DNA of 64,000 bases. It comes from CAWGJC01 sp965276665 (GTDB lineage Bacteria; Pseudomonadota; Alphaproteobacteria; Acetobacterales; Acetobacteraceae). Location of the stretch: assembly GCA_965276665.1 (NCBI GenBank), contig OZ255620.1, positions 3,038,001 to 3,102,000 of the forward strand, read 5' to 3'. Each line of letters starts with the position of its first letter. Position 1 is the first letter of the stretch. A program made the position numbers and the translations under genes. Below, one piece after another: positions 50,301 through 58,638 of this stretch. The notes beneath the pieces are model-generated. The model did no database searches and had not been told where the DNA came from. It saw nothing but the letters and a program-made list of their open reading frames with translations.

Positions 50301-50337
50301 GGCCTCGCTCCCCGTTTCGGGCCTCGCTCCCGGTTTC
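50301..50337. repeat. 19-bp tandem repeat upstream of cupin gene
   Basis: GGCCTCGCTCCC(C)GTTTC occurs at 50301-50318 and again at 50320-50337 with small differences. On the minus strand it lies directly upstream of the cupin ribosome site and itself repeats GGGAGCGAGG, so it adds extra purine-rich tracts to the leader. Confidence 0.7.
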
Positions 50338-50405
50338 CCGCTCGACGGCGTGGTTCCGCCTGATCCTGTCCCGCGATTCGGCGAGGGGCGTCGATAAGAT
50401 CCCGC

Positions 50406-52556
50406 CTAATCGGGATCGAGCGACTTTCCGAATGGCTGGCGCTCTATCATGCCGGCATCGCCCTCCAGCACCTCGAAATCCGTCGCCTCGCCGTCGCGCC
50501 GGAAGCGGATGGTGAAATTCGTCTGGCCCACCGTCAAATCCCGGATCGTCACGTCCGGCATCCAGGCCGGCAGCGTGGGGTCGACATAGAGCTTTCCCGC
50601 ACTCGCGTCGGGCAGCACGCCCAGAACCGCTTGCAGGAGCAGGAAGGCGGACCCCGCGGCCCAGGCCTGCGGCACGTTCGCGCCGAGATACTGCACGGGG
50701 AAGTTGGTGCTGTCCTTCTGGATGCCGGCATAGAGCTCCGGCACTTGGTTGGACTGGAAATGACACGCGGCGCCGCTGATGTCGCGCGCGATGCGTGTCG
50801 TTTCCTCGGCGAAACCGTAGCGTTTGAAGCCCACCGCGATGATCGAATTGTCGTGCGGCCAGACAGAGCCGAGCTGGTAGGCGTAGGGATTGAACGCGGG
50901 GTGGTCGGCGGAGAGGGTGCGAATGCCCCAGCCGGACCACATGTCGGGCGCCATCAGGCGTTGCACGACGCGCTTCGCACGTTCCGGCGGAACGATGCCG
51001 GAAAACAGGCAGTGACCGGGATTGGAGGCGACGGTCCAGACCGGCTGCTTGTCGCCATCGAGCGTATAGGCGTAGAAGCCCGACCGCTCGTTCCAGAAAA
51101 CGTCGTTGAAGCGCTTGTAGAGCGCCGCCGCCTTGTTCCGCAGGCGCGCGGCGCGATCGGTCTCGCCCAGCGCGTCGTAGGCGGCCGCCATCCGCCGCCA
51201 CGCATCGTAGACATAGCCCTGCAATTCGCAGAGCGCCTTGGGTCCGCGCACCGGCGTGCCGTCCTCGTACATCACCGCGTCGCCGCTATCTTTCCAAGCC
51301 ATGTTCTCGTACCCGGCGGATGAGCGGGTCTGGTATTCCTGGAAGCCGTCACCGTCGAGGTCGCCGTGTTCGTCGATCCAGGCGAGGCAGGCTTCGGCTG
51401 TCTTCATGTTGCGTTCGAGCAGGTTGCGATCGCCGGTCGCGCGCCAGGCCGCGTGCAGCGTGATCAGCCAGAGCGGCGTCGCATCCGCGGTGCCGTAATA
51501 GGGCGTGTGCGGGATGAGCTTGAAATGCGCGAGCTCCCCGCAGCGCAGCTCGTGCATGATCTTGCCGGGCTCGGCATCGCGGTAATCGTCGCGCTCCGTC
51601 GCCTGCAGCTCGCCCAGCACCTGCAGCGTACCACGAGCGAATTCCGGATAGACCGAGAGGTTCTGCAGGGAGACGATCAGGCTGTCGCGGCCGAATGGCG
51701 CGACGAACCAGGGCAGCCCGGCGGCCGGCAGGAACACCATATGGTCGCCGTCGCCGCTCGGCAGCCGAAGCGCCGCCATGTCGTCGATCGCCTGGTGGAA
51801 GAAGCGATAATATTCCTCGTTCGACGTCTCGATCTTCAGCACCCGCTTCCGCCAGTCGCGCAGCATGGCCGCGTGCCGGCTTTCCGCATCATGGGCGACG
51901 CACTCGGTCGGCGCGCTGATCCGGCGACCGCCATCGCGGAGTTCGTAATGCAGGCAGCAATGCCATTGGGCGCCCGGCTGCAACTCCACGTCGAAGGTGA
52001 TGCGTCCGTTGGCGTAGAGCGCCTTGGCGTGCGCGACGGAGATGGTCACCGCGCGCAGGAAATCATCATGCTCGTAGGTGCAGGAAAATCGCTGCGCCTC
52101 GGCATTCCACTCCGTGTTGATCTGCCCGCGGCGGATGATCTTGCCCGACTTCACCTCGAAGACATCGGCGAAGTCGCAGCGTATCGCGATCTCGAAGTTG
52201 AAGTGGACACGGGCGGTTCCGTGATTGGTGATGTCGAGATCCTCGTGCATGCCGCCATCGATTGCGCGGCTGATCACGAGCGAGAGGGTGCGCGGCGGAA
52301 TCGAGCCGTCCTGGGTCAGCACCTCCTCGTTGGTGAGGAAGATGCGCGCGGCGTAATAGGTGATGGCGCCCCCGTTGAGCAGCGTCCAGGGGGCGCCGTC
52401 CGCGTACACGAACCACGCGCTGATCAGCCGCGTGTCGCGATAATAGAGGCCCTTGTCGCTGGGCCAGGGGATCTGTCCGTCCTCCGCGGCGATCAGGATC
52501 GTCTGGCCTTGGTGGATGGCGATCTGCGGCGGGCCGACCTGGACCTTGAACGGCAT
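50406..52556 (-). CDS. Amylo-alpha-1,6-glucosidase / glycogen debranching-like glycoside hydrolase
   Basis: A 716-residue two-domain protein. The N-terminal beta-rich domain (about 1-210; GLYYRDTRLISAWFVYADGAPWTLLN, RTLSLVISRAIDGGMHEDLDITNHG) is the bacterial GDE N-domain. The C-terminal (alpha/alpha)6 barrel contains LPWFVAPFGRDSLIVSLQ, AWIDEHGDLDGDGFQEYQTRS, the acid residues expected of debranching-type GH enzymes, and SVWPHDNSIIAVG. ATG 52556 with AAGGG upstream is preferred over 52592. It may trim alpha-glucans or act on trehalose/mannosylglycerate-like substrates. No other glycogen genes are nearby. Confidence 0.85.
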   Translation of the reverse strand: MPFKVQVGPPQIAIHQGQTILIAAEDGQIPWPSDKGLYYRDTRLISAWFVYADGAPWTLLNGGAITYYAARIFLTNEEVLTQDGSIPPRTLSLVISRAIDGGMHEDLDITNHGTARVHFNFEIAIRCDFADVFEVKSGKIIRRGQINTEWNAEAQRFSCTYEHDDFLRAVTISVAHAKALYANGRITFDVELQPGAQWHCCLHYELRDGGRRISAPTECVAHDAESRHAAMLRDWRKRVLKIETSNEEYYRFFHQAIDDMAALRLPSGDGDHMVFLPAAGLPWFVAPFGRDSLIVSLQNLSVYPEFARGTLQVLGELQATERDDYRDAEPGKIMHELRCGELAHFKLIPHTPYYGTADATPLWLITLHAAWRATGDRNLLERNMKTAEACLAWIDEHGDLDGDGFQEYQTRSSAGYENMAWKDSGDAVMYEDGTPVRGPKALCELQGYVYDAWRRMAAAYDALGETDRAARLRNKAAALYKRFNDVFWNERSGFYAYTLDGDKQPVWTVASNPGHCLFSGIVPPERAKRVVQRLMAPDMWSGWGIRTLSADHPAFNPYAYQLGSVWPHDNSIIAVGFKRYGFAEETTRIARDISGAACHFQSNQVPELYAGIQKDSTNFPVQYLGANVPQAWAAGSAFLLLQAVLGVLPDASAGKLYVDPTLPAWMPDVTIRDLTVGQTNFTIRFRRDGEATDFEVLEGDAGMIERQPFGKSLDPD

Positions 52557-53001
52557 GCGGTACCCTTCGCGAGAGAAGGCTTCAGGTCTCATCCTCTACC
52601 GCAGATCCGCAGCAACCGGATAGCGGCGCCTTTCAGACGCTTGTGCGTTCGGCGATGCCAACGAGCGGCGGCCGTGCCGTGGCGCCGCTGTTGGCGCTGC
52701 TCGAGCGTCGGCCCGTCATCGGCGAAGCGGCGCGCCCGGCATCGTGGTGGTGCTTTCGACCGCGACGTTCGCGGCCGCCGGCTGCAGGCCCGCATCCGCG
52801 GCGCCGAGCGCCCGGCGGAGATCGTGCCGGATCAGATCCGCCAGCCGCTCGTCACCCCCGGCCTGCTGGCGATCTCGACGGGCACGCTGGTTTCCGCCAT
52901 CGTCGTCATCGCGCCTGGCCACGACCGGCGGCTGGAGCACGTCCCCTCCGGGCAGGTCACCTGAGGCGGGGCGCCACGACGTGCACGGATTGGAGACTGA
53001 T
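52557..53001. other. 445-base spacer, no supported gene
   Basis: This lies between the divergent debranching-enzyme and hydrolase genes. Open frames exist on the plus strand (for example to the TGA at 52962, ending in a hydrophobic LVSAIVVIAPG stretch), but none has a ribosome site or a recognisable domain over its length. It may contain a decayed membrane-protein fragment. I assign nothing. Confidence 0.4.
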
Positions 53002-53763
53002 ATGCCCTTCTACGAAAGAGGTGCGGCGCGGATCCATTACGAGGAGGCCGGCTCGGGCTTTCCCCTGCTGATCATCCCCGGCGGCGGTCTGGACGCCACC
53101 ATGGGCTTCTTTACCGGCGGCGCTCCGTTCAACCCGATGGAGGAGTTCAAGGGCGAATACCGCTGCATCACCATGGATCTGCGGAATGCCAAAGGCGGCG
53201 AATCGTCGGGCCCGCTGGAACCCGACCGCCCGTGGGATTCCTACACCGATGACCATCTCGGCCTGCTGGATCATCTCGGCGTGCGGGAGTTCATGGTGAT
53301 GGGCTTCTGCATCGGCGGTCCGTTCATCTGGAATATGCTGCGCCGCGCGCCGGACCGTGTCGTGGCCGCGGTGCTGGCGCAGCCCAGCGGGTCGCGTCCG
53401 GACATGCGGGATCTGTTCTACCAGAACAACATGAAGAACTGGGGTCCGTCGCTCTGCGAACGGCGGCCCGACATCACCATGAGCAGGGTCGATGCTTTCC
53501 TGACCCGGATGTACCGCACCGATCCGGATTTCGTCTTCACGGTCACGCGGGATTTCGTCCGCGCCTGCCGGACGCCGCTTCTGGTGCTGCCGGACGATAT
53601 CCCGGCGCACCCCTATGAAGTGGCGATGGAGGTCGTCCGTCTCGCACCGAATACCGAGGCGAGCATCTATCCCTGGAAGGACCCCAAGGAGCTGATCCCG
53701 CAGGCGGTGGACCATGTGCGCCGCTTTCTCCGGTCGCACCAACCGGCCGTGGTCGCGCGTTAG
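53002..53763 (+). CDS. Alpha/beta hydrolase with cysteine nucleophile motif
   Basis: A 253-residue alpha/beta hydrolase. It opens PFYERGAARIHYEEAGSGFPLLIIPGGG, then MDLRNAKGGES, and the nucleophile elbow reads MGFCIGG, with Cys where serine hydrolases have Ser (GxSxG becomes GxCxG), as in dienelactone hydrolases. A DDIPAHP segment and SIYPWKDPKELIPQAVDHVRRFL follow near the C terminus; the expected catalytic His is not evident where a HG motif would be, though His in AVDHVRRF is a candidate. GGAG lies 7 nt before ATG 53002. The substrate is unknown. Confidence 0.82.
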   Translation: MPFYERGAARIHYEEAGSGFPLLIIPGGGLDATMGFFTGGAPFNPMEEFKGEYRCITMDLRNAKGGESSGPLEPDRPWDSYTDDHLGLLDHLGVREFMVMGFCIGGPFIWNMLRRAPDRVVAAVLAQPSGSRPDMRDLFYQNNMKNWGPSLCERRPDITMSRVDAFLTRMYRTDPDFVFTVTRDFVRACRTPLLVLPDDIPAHPYEVAMEVVRLAPNTEASIYPWKDPKELIPQAVDHVRRFLRSHQPAVVAR

Positions 53764-53943
53764 CTCGGAATCCAACCTGTCGGGAAAACAGGATCTCGGC
53801 AGCTACACCTCATCGGATTTCGCGCTGAGCAATGAACAGGGAACCGAGGCTGTCATCCACAGCTAGCGCTTTCCTCCGCCCGGGGGATCATCAGATCGGG
53901 GAGAGCGCGGTCGCGCGTTACGGTATGCGCGGGCGTCGCGTTC

Positions 53944-53995
53944 GGCCGATCACGCGAGGGCCGATCACGCAAGGCTGGCAATGCATTCGAATGCA
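53944..53995 (+). promoter_or_regulatory. LacI-type operator and 15-bp tandem repeat upstream of cupin-lacI operon
   Basis: TGCATTCGAATGCA (53982-53995) is a perfect 14-base palindrome with the central CG and TG/CA ends typical of LacI-family operators. It lies 57 bases before the cupin start, and a LacI regulator is the next gene. Just upstream GGCCGATCACGC(G/A)AG is repeated in tandem at 53944-53958 and 53959-53973. The rest of spacer 53764-54052 shows no gene. Confidence 0.65.
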
Positions 53996-54052
53996 CGGTA
54001 AGGTGCCCAAAACCAGGCGCGGTCAAGCCAGAACCAAAGGAGAGGTGGAACG

Positions 54053-55168
54053 ATGGACGCGAGCACGCGGCTGATCCGGCGGGAGGACATGGTGGCCTGC
54101 AAGGTCGCCTTTATCGACTGCAAGATGCCGGGATCGACGGCCAAGGAGAATTACTCGCTGATCGGAGCCGGCGTCACGCAATCCGCCGACCAGGTCGTCA
54201 ATATAATTGAGCCGCATGGTTTCAGCCTCGGCGTCGCGGCGATGCCGCCGGACACCACCAACAATCTGCACATTCATTACACCGCCGAGGTGTTCATGAT
54301 CTACAGCGGCACCTGGGTGTTCCGCTGGGGCGCGGACGGCAAGGACGGCGAGATCATCGGCAAGGCGGGCGACGTCGTCAGCGTGCCGACCTGGATTTTC
54401 CGCGGCTTCAGCAATATAGGCAATGATGCCGGCTGGATCTTCACCGCCCTCGGCGGCGACGATACGGGCGGGATCATCTGGCATCCCTCGATCCTGCGCA
54501 CCGCGGCGCAGCATGGGCTCTATCTCACCAAGGAGAACAAGCTCGTCGACACCGAAGGCGGCGCGCCGGCTCCCGCCGCCGACGCGCTGATCCAACCGCT
54601 CGACGGGGCGACGATCCGCGAGCTGCGCCGCTTCGACACCGAGGCGATGCGCCGCCGCGTGGTCGCGCATGACGAGCGCGCCTGGTCGTCGCGGGCTTTG
54701 CTCGACAGCGTGCTGCCGGGTCATGCGAGCCAGATCGCCGCGGTGATCGGCCACGGCATGAGCGAGGATCTCGAGCAGGCGGCGAAGATCGCCAATCCGC
54801 ACGGGTTCTCGATGGAATGGCTGCGCATTCCGCCGGGTCAGCGCGTGGGCGGGTTCAAGCTGGCCGAGAAGCAGGTGCTGCTGGTCTTTTCCGGCACGAT
54901 CGCGGTGATGCTCGACGGCGGCGATCCGGTGCGGGCGGAAGCGCGCGAGGTGTTCTCCGTGCCGGCCGATGCCTGGCGCACCATCGCCTCGGTGGGCGAG
55001 GCGCCGGCGGAGATCGCGGTGGTGACGGCCGGCGATCACAAGAAGCATCCGGTCTGGTCGGACGAGATCACCCGCGCCGCCGCACAGGCCGGCTATGGGC
55101 TCGATCATGCGGGCTATGTCGCGGCGCTCCGCCTGCTGCCGCTCGAGGCGCAGAAGCGGGCGGCGTGA
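54053..55168 (+). CDS. Two-domain cupin protein
   Basis: A 371-residue bicupin. Domain 1 has a clear metal-type motif, NNLHIHYTAEVFMIYSGTWVFRWG, followed by GKAGDVVSVPTWIFRGFSN. Domain 2 (EWLRIPPGQRVGGFKLAEKQVLLVFSGTIAVML) has lost the histidines and is probably structural. AAAGGAGAGGTGG lies just upstream of the ATG. The lacI-type gene follows 22 bases later and a LacI operator precedes it, so this gene is the likely regulated target. A role in sugar or aromatic acid catabolism is possible, but not shown. Confidence 0.82.
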   Translation: MDASTRLIRREDMVACKVAFIDCKMPGSTAKENYSLIGAGVTQSADQVVNIIEPHGFSLGVAAMPPDTTNNLHIHYTAEVFMIYSGTWVFRWGADGKDGEIIGKAGDVVSVPTWIFRGFSNIGNDAGWIFTALGGDDTGGIIWHPSILRTAAQHGLYLTKENKLVDTEGGAPAPAADALIQPLDGATIRELRRFDTEAMRRRVVAHDERAWSSRALLDSVLPGHASQIAAVIGHGMSEDLEQAAKIANPHGFSMEWLRIPPGQRVGGFKLAEKQVLLVFSGTIAVMLDGGDPVRAEAREVFSVPADAWRTIASVGEAPAEIAVVTAGDHKKHPVWSDEITRAAAQAGYGLDHAGYVAALRLLPLEAQKRAA

Positions 55169-55190
55169 GGAAAGACCGCCCGGGGATCGG

Positions 55191-56228
55191 GTGAGCGACG
55201 GCGCTGCGCTCCGTCGGGCCACGTCCTACGACGTCGCCCGCGAGGCCGGCGTCGCGCAATCGACGGTCTCGCGCTGCTTCAAGGACGACAGCAACATCTC
55301 GCCCGCAACGCGGCGGCGCGTGCTGCAGGCCGCCGAGCAGCTCGGCTATATGCCGAACGCGTTGGCGCGCGGCCTGATCCGGCAACGCTCCGATCTCGTG
55401 GGCGTGGTCATCGCGCGCTACACGCTGCGCGCTAATCCAGACGTCATCCATGCGATCGGCGAGACGCTCGCCGCCTCCGGCAAGCAGGTGCTGCTGATGA
55501 CGGTGGAGAGCGATTATCCCTCTATCGCCGATCTGCGCGGCGCGCTCGAATATCCGCTCGACGGGCTGATCTCCTGCGTGCTGCTCGCGGCCGGCGATCT
55601 GCACGAGCTCAGGCGACGACGCGTGCCGATCGTGTTCTACAATCGCGATCCCGAACCGGCCGAGGCGGACTGCGTCGCCGCCGACCATTTCCACGCCGCC
55701 GCTGGCCTCGCGACGCGCCTTCATCGGGCCGGCCACCGGCTTTTCCTTTGCATCGGCGGGCCGCCGGCGGCGTTCGTCAGCCGGCAGCGGATCACCGGCT
55801 TCCTCACGCGGCTCGTGGCGCTCGGCATCGAACGCACGCCGGTGCTGGAGGCCGATTATTCCTACGACCGGGGGCGCGCCGCCTTCCTGCGCCACGTCGC
55901 CGACATGCCGCCTCCGGATGCGGTGTTCTGCGCCAATGATCAGATCGCGATGGGCGTCATCGATGCGTGCCGCTACGATCTCGGCCTGCGCGTGCCCGAG
56001 GATCTCTCGGTCGTCGGCTTCGATGATGTCGCCGAGGCGGCGCGGCCGAGCTACGAGCTGACCACATTCTTTCAGGACCCGATCAGGATGGCGCGGCAGG
56101 CGGTGCGCCTGCTGCTGCTGCGGCTCTCCGCGCCCGATGCGCCGGTCGCCCGCTCGATCGTGGAGGCACGCTTCGTGCAGCGGAAATCTGCGCGGCTGGC
56201 CGCGAAGCGCGTTCGCCCGGCACGGTGA
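55191..56228 (+). CDS. LacI-family transcriptional regulator
   Basis: A 345-residue repressor. The N-terminal HTH and hinge are clear (TSYDVAREAGVAQSTVSRCFKDDSNISPATRRRVLQAAEQLGYMPNALARGL), and the periplasmic-binding-like effector domain follows (DLVGVVIARYTLRANPDVIHAIGETLAASGKQVLL ... CANDQIAMGVIDACR ... DLSVVGFDD). The GTG at 55191 with GGGGA upstream gives a normal length; the longer frame runs back into the cupin gene. It most likely binds the palindrome at 53982 and controls its own operon. The effector is unknown. Confidence 0.92.
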   Translation: MSDGAALRRATSYDVAREAGVAQSTVSRCFKDDSNISPATRRRVLQAAEQLGYMPNALARGLIRQRSDLVGVVIARYTLRANPDVIHAIGETLAASGKQVLLMTVESDYPSIADLRGALEYPLDGLISCVLLAAGDLHELRRRRVPIVFYNRDPEPAEADCVAADHFHAAAGLATRLHRAGHRLFLCIGGPPAAFVSRQRITGFLTRLVALGIERTPVLEADYSYDRGRAAFLRHVADMPPPDAVFCANDQIAMGVIDACRYDLGLRVPEDLSVVGFDDVAEAARPSYELTTFFQDPIRMARQAVRLLLLRLSAPDAPVARSIVEARFVQRKSARLAAKRVRPAR

Positions 56229-56246
56229 GCGCGCGGCGCAGGGCCT

Positions 56247-56351
56247 GTGCTGATCGCAGTCGGTCCGGGCACGATTCTGATGATGCCCTATCTCGTGATC
56301 ATCACCGCCGTGGTGGCCACGATTGGGGGCGCCTGGCTGCACTGCACATGA
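56247..56351 (+). CDS. Possible 34-residue membrane peptide
   Basis: A short frame starting GTG 18 bases after the lacI stop encodes one hydrophobic span (MMPYLVIITAVVATIGGAWLH). The ribosome site is weak. Its position at the end of an operon and its single membrane segment make it a candidate small protein, but nothing else supports it. Confidence 0.3.
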   Translation: MLIAVGPGTILMMPYLVIITAVVATIGGAWLHCT

Positions 56352-56383
56352 CGCGGTTCGGTCGGCATGCCTATCGTGGGCTT

Positions 56384-56602
56384 GAACTCGAAAGCATCGC
56401 GCCGCGCGAGCTCCGCGGTGGGCGCCCGGCTGAAGGCGAGCACCGCACCTTTGGTCGCGCTGTAATGTGGTCGCGCTGTAATGCGATAGTTCATCGACCC
56501 GCGATGGCCGGCGATCGAGGCATGGTGACGATGGCGTCACCGCCGCGCCGATACCGCTCGCCGCGGCGGTGATCGCGATCGTCTTGCCGGTGAAGCCGAC
56601 TT
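56384..56602 (-). pseudogene. Remnant of a short-chain dehydrogenase/reductase (SDR)
   Basis: On the minus strand the N-terminal SDR nucleotide motif appears as FTGKTIAITAASGIGAA (about 56602-56550). Soon after, in another frame, comes the catalytic-helix piece HYSATKGAVLAFSRAPTAELARR (YxxxK motif). About 130 residues between them are missing, and the 16-base unit CATTACAGCGCGACCA is duplicated in tandem just before the active site, shifting frame. No intact gene can be formed, so this is a decayed SDR. Confidence 0.6.
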
Positions 56603-56613
56603 AACTGAAAATG
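56595..56613. repeat. 19-bp sequence shared with 17657-17675
   Basis: This is the second copy of GCCGACTTAACTGAAAATG, located just beyond the stop codon of the flavin monooxygenase and overlapping the start of the SDR remnant. The same position relative to a minus-strand stop codon is seen at the first copy. Confidence 0.8.
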
Positions 56614-56615
56614 CT

Positions 56616-58406
56616 CTAGGCGGCCGCCTGGTAGATGGGTGTCGCGAGCCCTTCCATGCGCGCTTTGAGCTGCAGCGCGAGCAGCTGCGAATAGAAGCGC
56701 GATTGCTGCAGGTTGCCGCCATGGAACCACAGCCCTTCCTGCGCGGTCGGACACCACATGTTGCGGAGCTCGCCTTTCCACGGGCCGGGATCGTTGGTGG
56801 TGCCGGAGCCGAGCCCCCAGCAGCGCCCGACCTTCTCCGCGACCGCCGGCGAGATGATCTGCGCCGCCCAGCCATCCATCGAGCCGAACCCGGCCGCGAA
56901 GACGATCAGATCCGCAGCCAGCTCGCTGCCGTCCGCGAGCACGATGCCCTGCGGGGTGATACGCACGATGCCGCCCTTGCGGAGCTTGATCTCGCCGCTG
57001 GCGATCAGGGCGGAGGCCCCGACATCGATGTAATAGCCGGACCCGCGGCGCAGATATTTCGCGAACAGGCCGGACCCGTCCTCGCCGAAATCGAGCTCGA
57101 ACCCGGCGGCGCGGAGACCCTTGTAGAGATCGGCGTCGCGGCGCGCGATCTCCTCGTAGATCGGCCGCTGTGCGTCGGGGAGCAGCCGGTGCGGCAGCGA
57201 GGCGGACATCAGATCGGCTTTCTCGGTGCCGATCCCGCGCTCCAGCGCCGTCTCCGAATAGAGCCGCGACGTGGTCAGCGCCCGCAGCGTGTCCGACCGC
57301 ACGACCAGCGTCGAACTCCGCTGGACCATGGTGACATCTGCGCCGTTCTCCCAAAGATCGGCGCAGATATCGTGGGCGGAATTGTTGGAGCCGACGACCA
57401 CGCAGCGCCGGCCGGCGAAATCCTCGCCCGAGCGATGCGCGCTCGAGTGGTACAACGAACCGGCGAAGCTCTCGGCGCCGGGAATCGTCGGCATGTTCGG
57501 GATGCCGGACAGGCCGGTCGCCAGCACGAGCTGACGCGGATGCAAGGTGATGCTGGTCCCGTTCCGCTCGACCGCGACGGTCCAGCTCTTGCTGGCTTCG
57601 TCATACTGCGCGGCGCGGCAGGTCGCGCCGCCCCAAAAATTCAGCTCCATGATCTTGGCGTACATCTCAAGCCAGTCGGCGAGCTTGTCCTTGGGCGTGT
57701 AGACCGGCCAGTCATCCGGGAAGGGAAGGTAGGGCAGGTGGTCCATCCAGACCGGATCGTGCAGGCAGAGCTGCTTGTAGCGGCTGCGCCAGGCATCGCC
57801 GGGCCGCGCATGGCGGTCGAGGATGATCGTCGGCACGTCGAGCCGCCGCAGCCGGGCCGCGAGCGCGAGGCCGCCCTGGCCGCCGCCGACGATCACGCAA
57901 TAGGGCTGCGTCGCGGCGCCGAGCTCGGCCGCCTCCTGCTCGCGGCGCTCGAGCCAGCTCTTGCGGTTGCGCACCACGCCCGGCACGACGCCGCGCTCGC
58001 GCCGGGGGCCGGAACGCTCCTCGAACCCTTTCAGCTCGCGGAGCGTGGTCAGCAGCGTGTGGCACTTGCCCTGCTTCAGCCGGACATGCCCGACCCCGCG
58101 CCCCTGCTCGGTCTCGAAGCTGAACCAGCCCTCGATGAGCTCCCCGGTCTGCGTCGCATCGCCCTCGATCGTCCAGTTCCGGGGCCTGGCCTGCGCCAGG
58201 GTGGCCGCCAGCATGCGCGCGATGGCGGCACGGCCCTCCACGGTGACCAGGGTCCAGGAGAAGCTCACCAGGTCGCGCCACCAGCACCGTTCGCGGAAGA
58301 GCTCCGCGGCGCCAGCGGCGTCCCCGCGCTCCAGGGCGGCGGCGAATCCCGCCAGCCAGATGGTGACCCGCCCGGCGGGCGAGGTTTCGTGCATCGACCC
58401 GATCAT
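56616..58406 (-). CDS. Flavin-containing monooxygenase with N-terminal SnoaL-like domain
   Basis: A 596-residue protein. Residues about 10-130 form an NTF2/SnoaL-like domain (LAGFAAALERGDAAGAAELF, WFSFETEQGRGVGHVRLK). Residues from about 165 are an FMO: FAD motif VIVGGGQGGLALAARL, the central NADP motif VVVGSNNSAHDICADL, LPHRLLPDAQ and the C-terminal FAAGFGSMDG. Such enzymes oxygenate ketones, amines or sulfides using NADPH and O2. Starts at 58406 or 58394 are both possible. Only a 152-base spacer separates it from the divergent stress-promoter genes. Confidence 0.87.
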   Translation of the reverse strand: MIGSMHETSPAGRVTIWLAGFAAALERGDAAGAAELFRERCWWRDLVSFSWTLVTVEGRAAIARMLAATLAQARPRNWTIEGDATQTGELIEGWFSFETEQGRGVGHVRLKQGKCHTLLTTLRELKGFEERSGPRRERGVVPGVVRNRKSWLERREQEAAELGAATQPYCVIVGGGQGGLALAARLRRLDVPTIILDRHARPGDAWRSRYKQLCLHDPVWMDHLPYLPFPDDWPVYTPKDKLADWLEMYAKIMELNFWGGATCRAAQYDEASKSWTVAVERNGTSITLHPRQLVLATGLSGIPNMPTIPGAESFAGSLYHSSAHRSGEDFAGRRCVVVGSNNSAHDICADLWENGADVTMVQRSSTLVVRSDTLRALTTSRLYSETALERGIGTEKADLMSASLPHRLLPDAQRPIYEEIARRDADLYKGLRAAGFELDFGEDGSGLFAKYLRRGSGYYIDVGASALIASGEIKLRKGGIVRITPQGIVLADGSELAADLIVFAAGFGSMDGWAAQIISPAVAEKVGRCWGLGSGTTNDPGPWKGELRNMWCPTAQEGLWFHGGNLQQSRFYSQLLALQLKARMEGLATPIYQAAA

Positions 58407-58490
58407 CCCGGATGTGGTTGCGAGGCGGGACTATCCCGCCCCGCGCGGCGAGCGTCCACCGGGCGCCCGGGCCGAGCCCCGAGGACCGGC

Positions 58491-58516
58491 GGAACCGGAG
58501 CGCGAAGGGGGGCGTT
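58491..58516 (+). promoter_or_regulatory. EcfG (general stress sigma)-type promoter
   Basis: GGAAC (58491-58495) and CGTT (58513-58516) are separated by 17 bases, matching the alphaproteobacterial EcfG consensus GGAAC-N16/17-CGTT. It lies 43 bases before the 25-residue membrane peptide and its downstream membrane-protein gene, which belong to gene types often in this stress regulon. Chance matches to nine bases are possible, but the position is ideal. Confidence 0.65.
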
Positions 58517-58559
58517 GAATGACATCGACGTCATCCGATCGACATAAAAGGAGGCTCGA

Positions 58560-58637
58560 ATGGGCCGCGGGATCCTGCTTTGGCTGCTGGGCGTGCCCAT
58601 CCCGATCATCATCATCCTCGCCCTGATCTGGCATTGA
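58560..58637 (+). CDS. 25-residue conserved-type hydrophobic peptide
   Basis: It has a very strong AGGAGG 5 nt before the ATG and encodes MGRGILLWLLGVPIP followed by an isoleucine-rich stretch ending LIWH: one membrane span with a Pro-Ile-Pro kink. I recognise this GRG.LLWLLG(I/V)P(I/L)PI pattern from small uncharacterised alphaproteobacterial proteins. It is one base upstream of the next membrane protein and is served by an EcfG-type promoter, so an envelope stress role is probable. The molecular function is unknown. Confidence 0.75.
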   Translation: MGRGILLWLLGVPIPIIIILALIWH

Positions 58638-58638
58638 G

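Noticed and set aside
52643..53071. 142-residue frame between the debranching enzyme and the hydrolase
   Set aside because: Arg/Pro-rich, no ribosome site, and it runs into the hydrolase gene in another frame.
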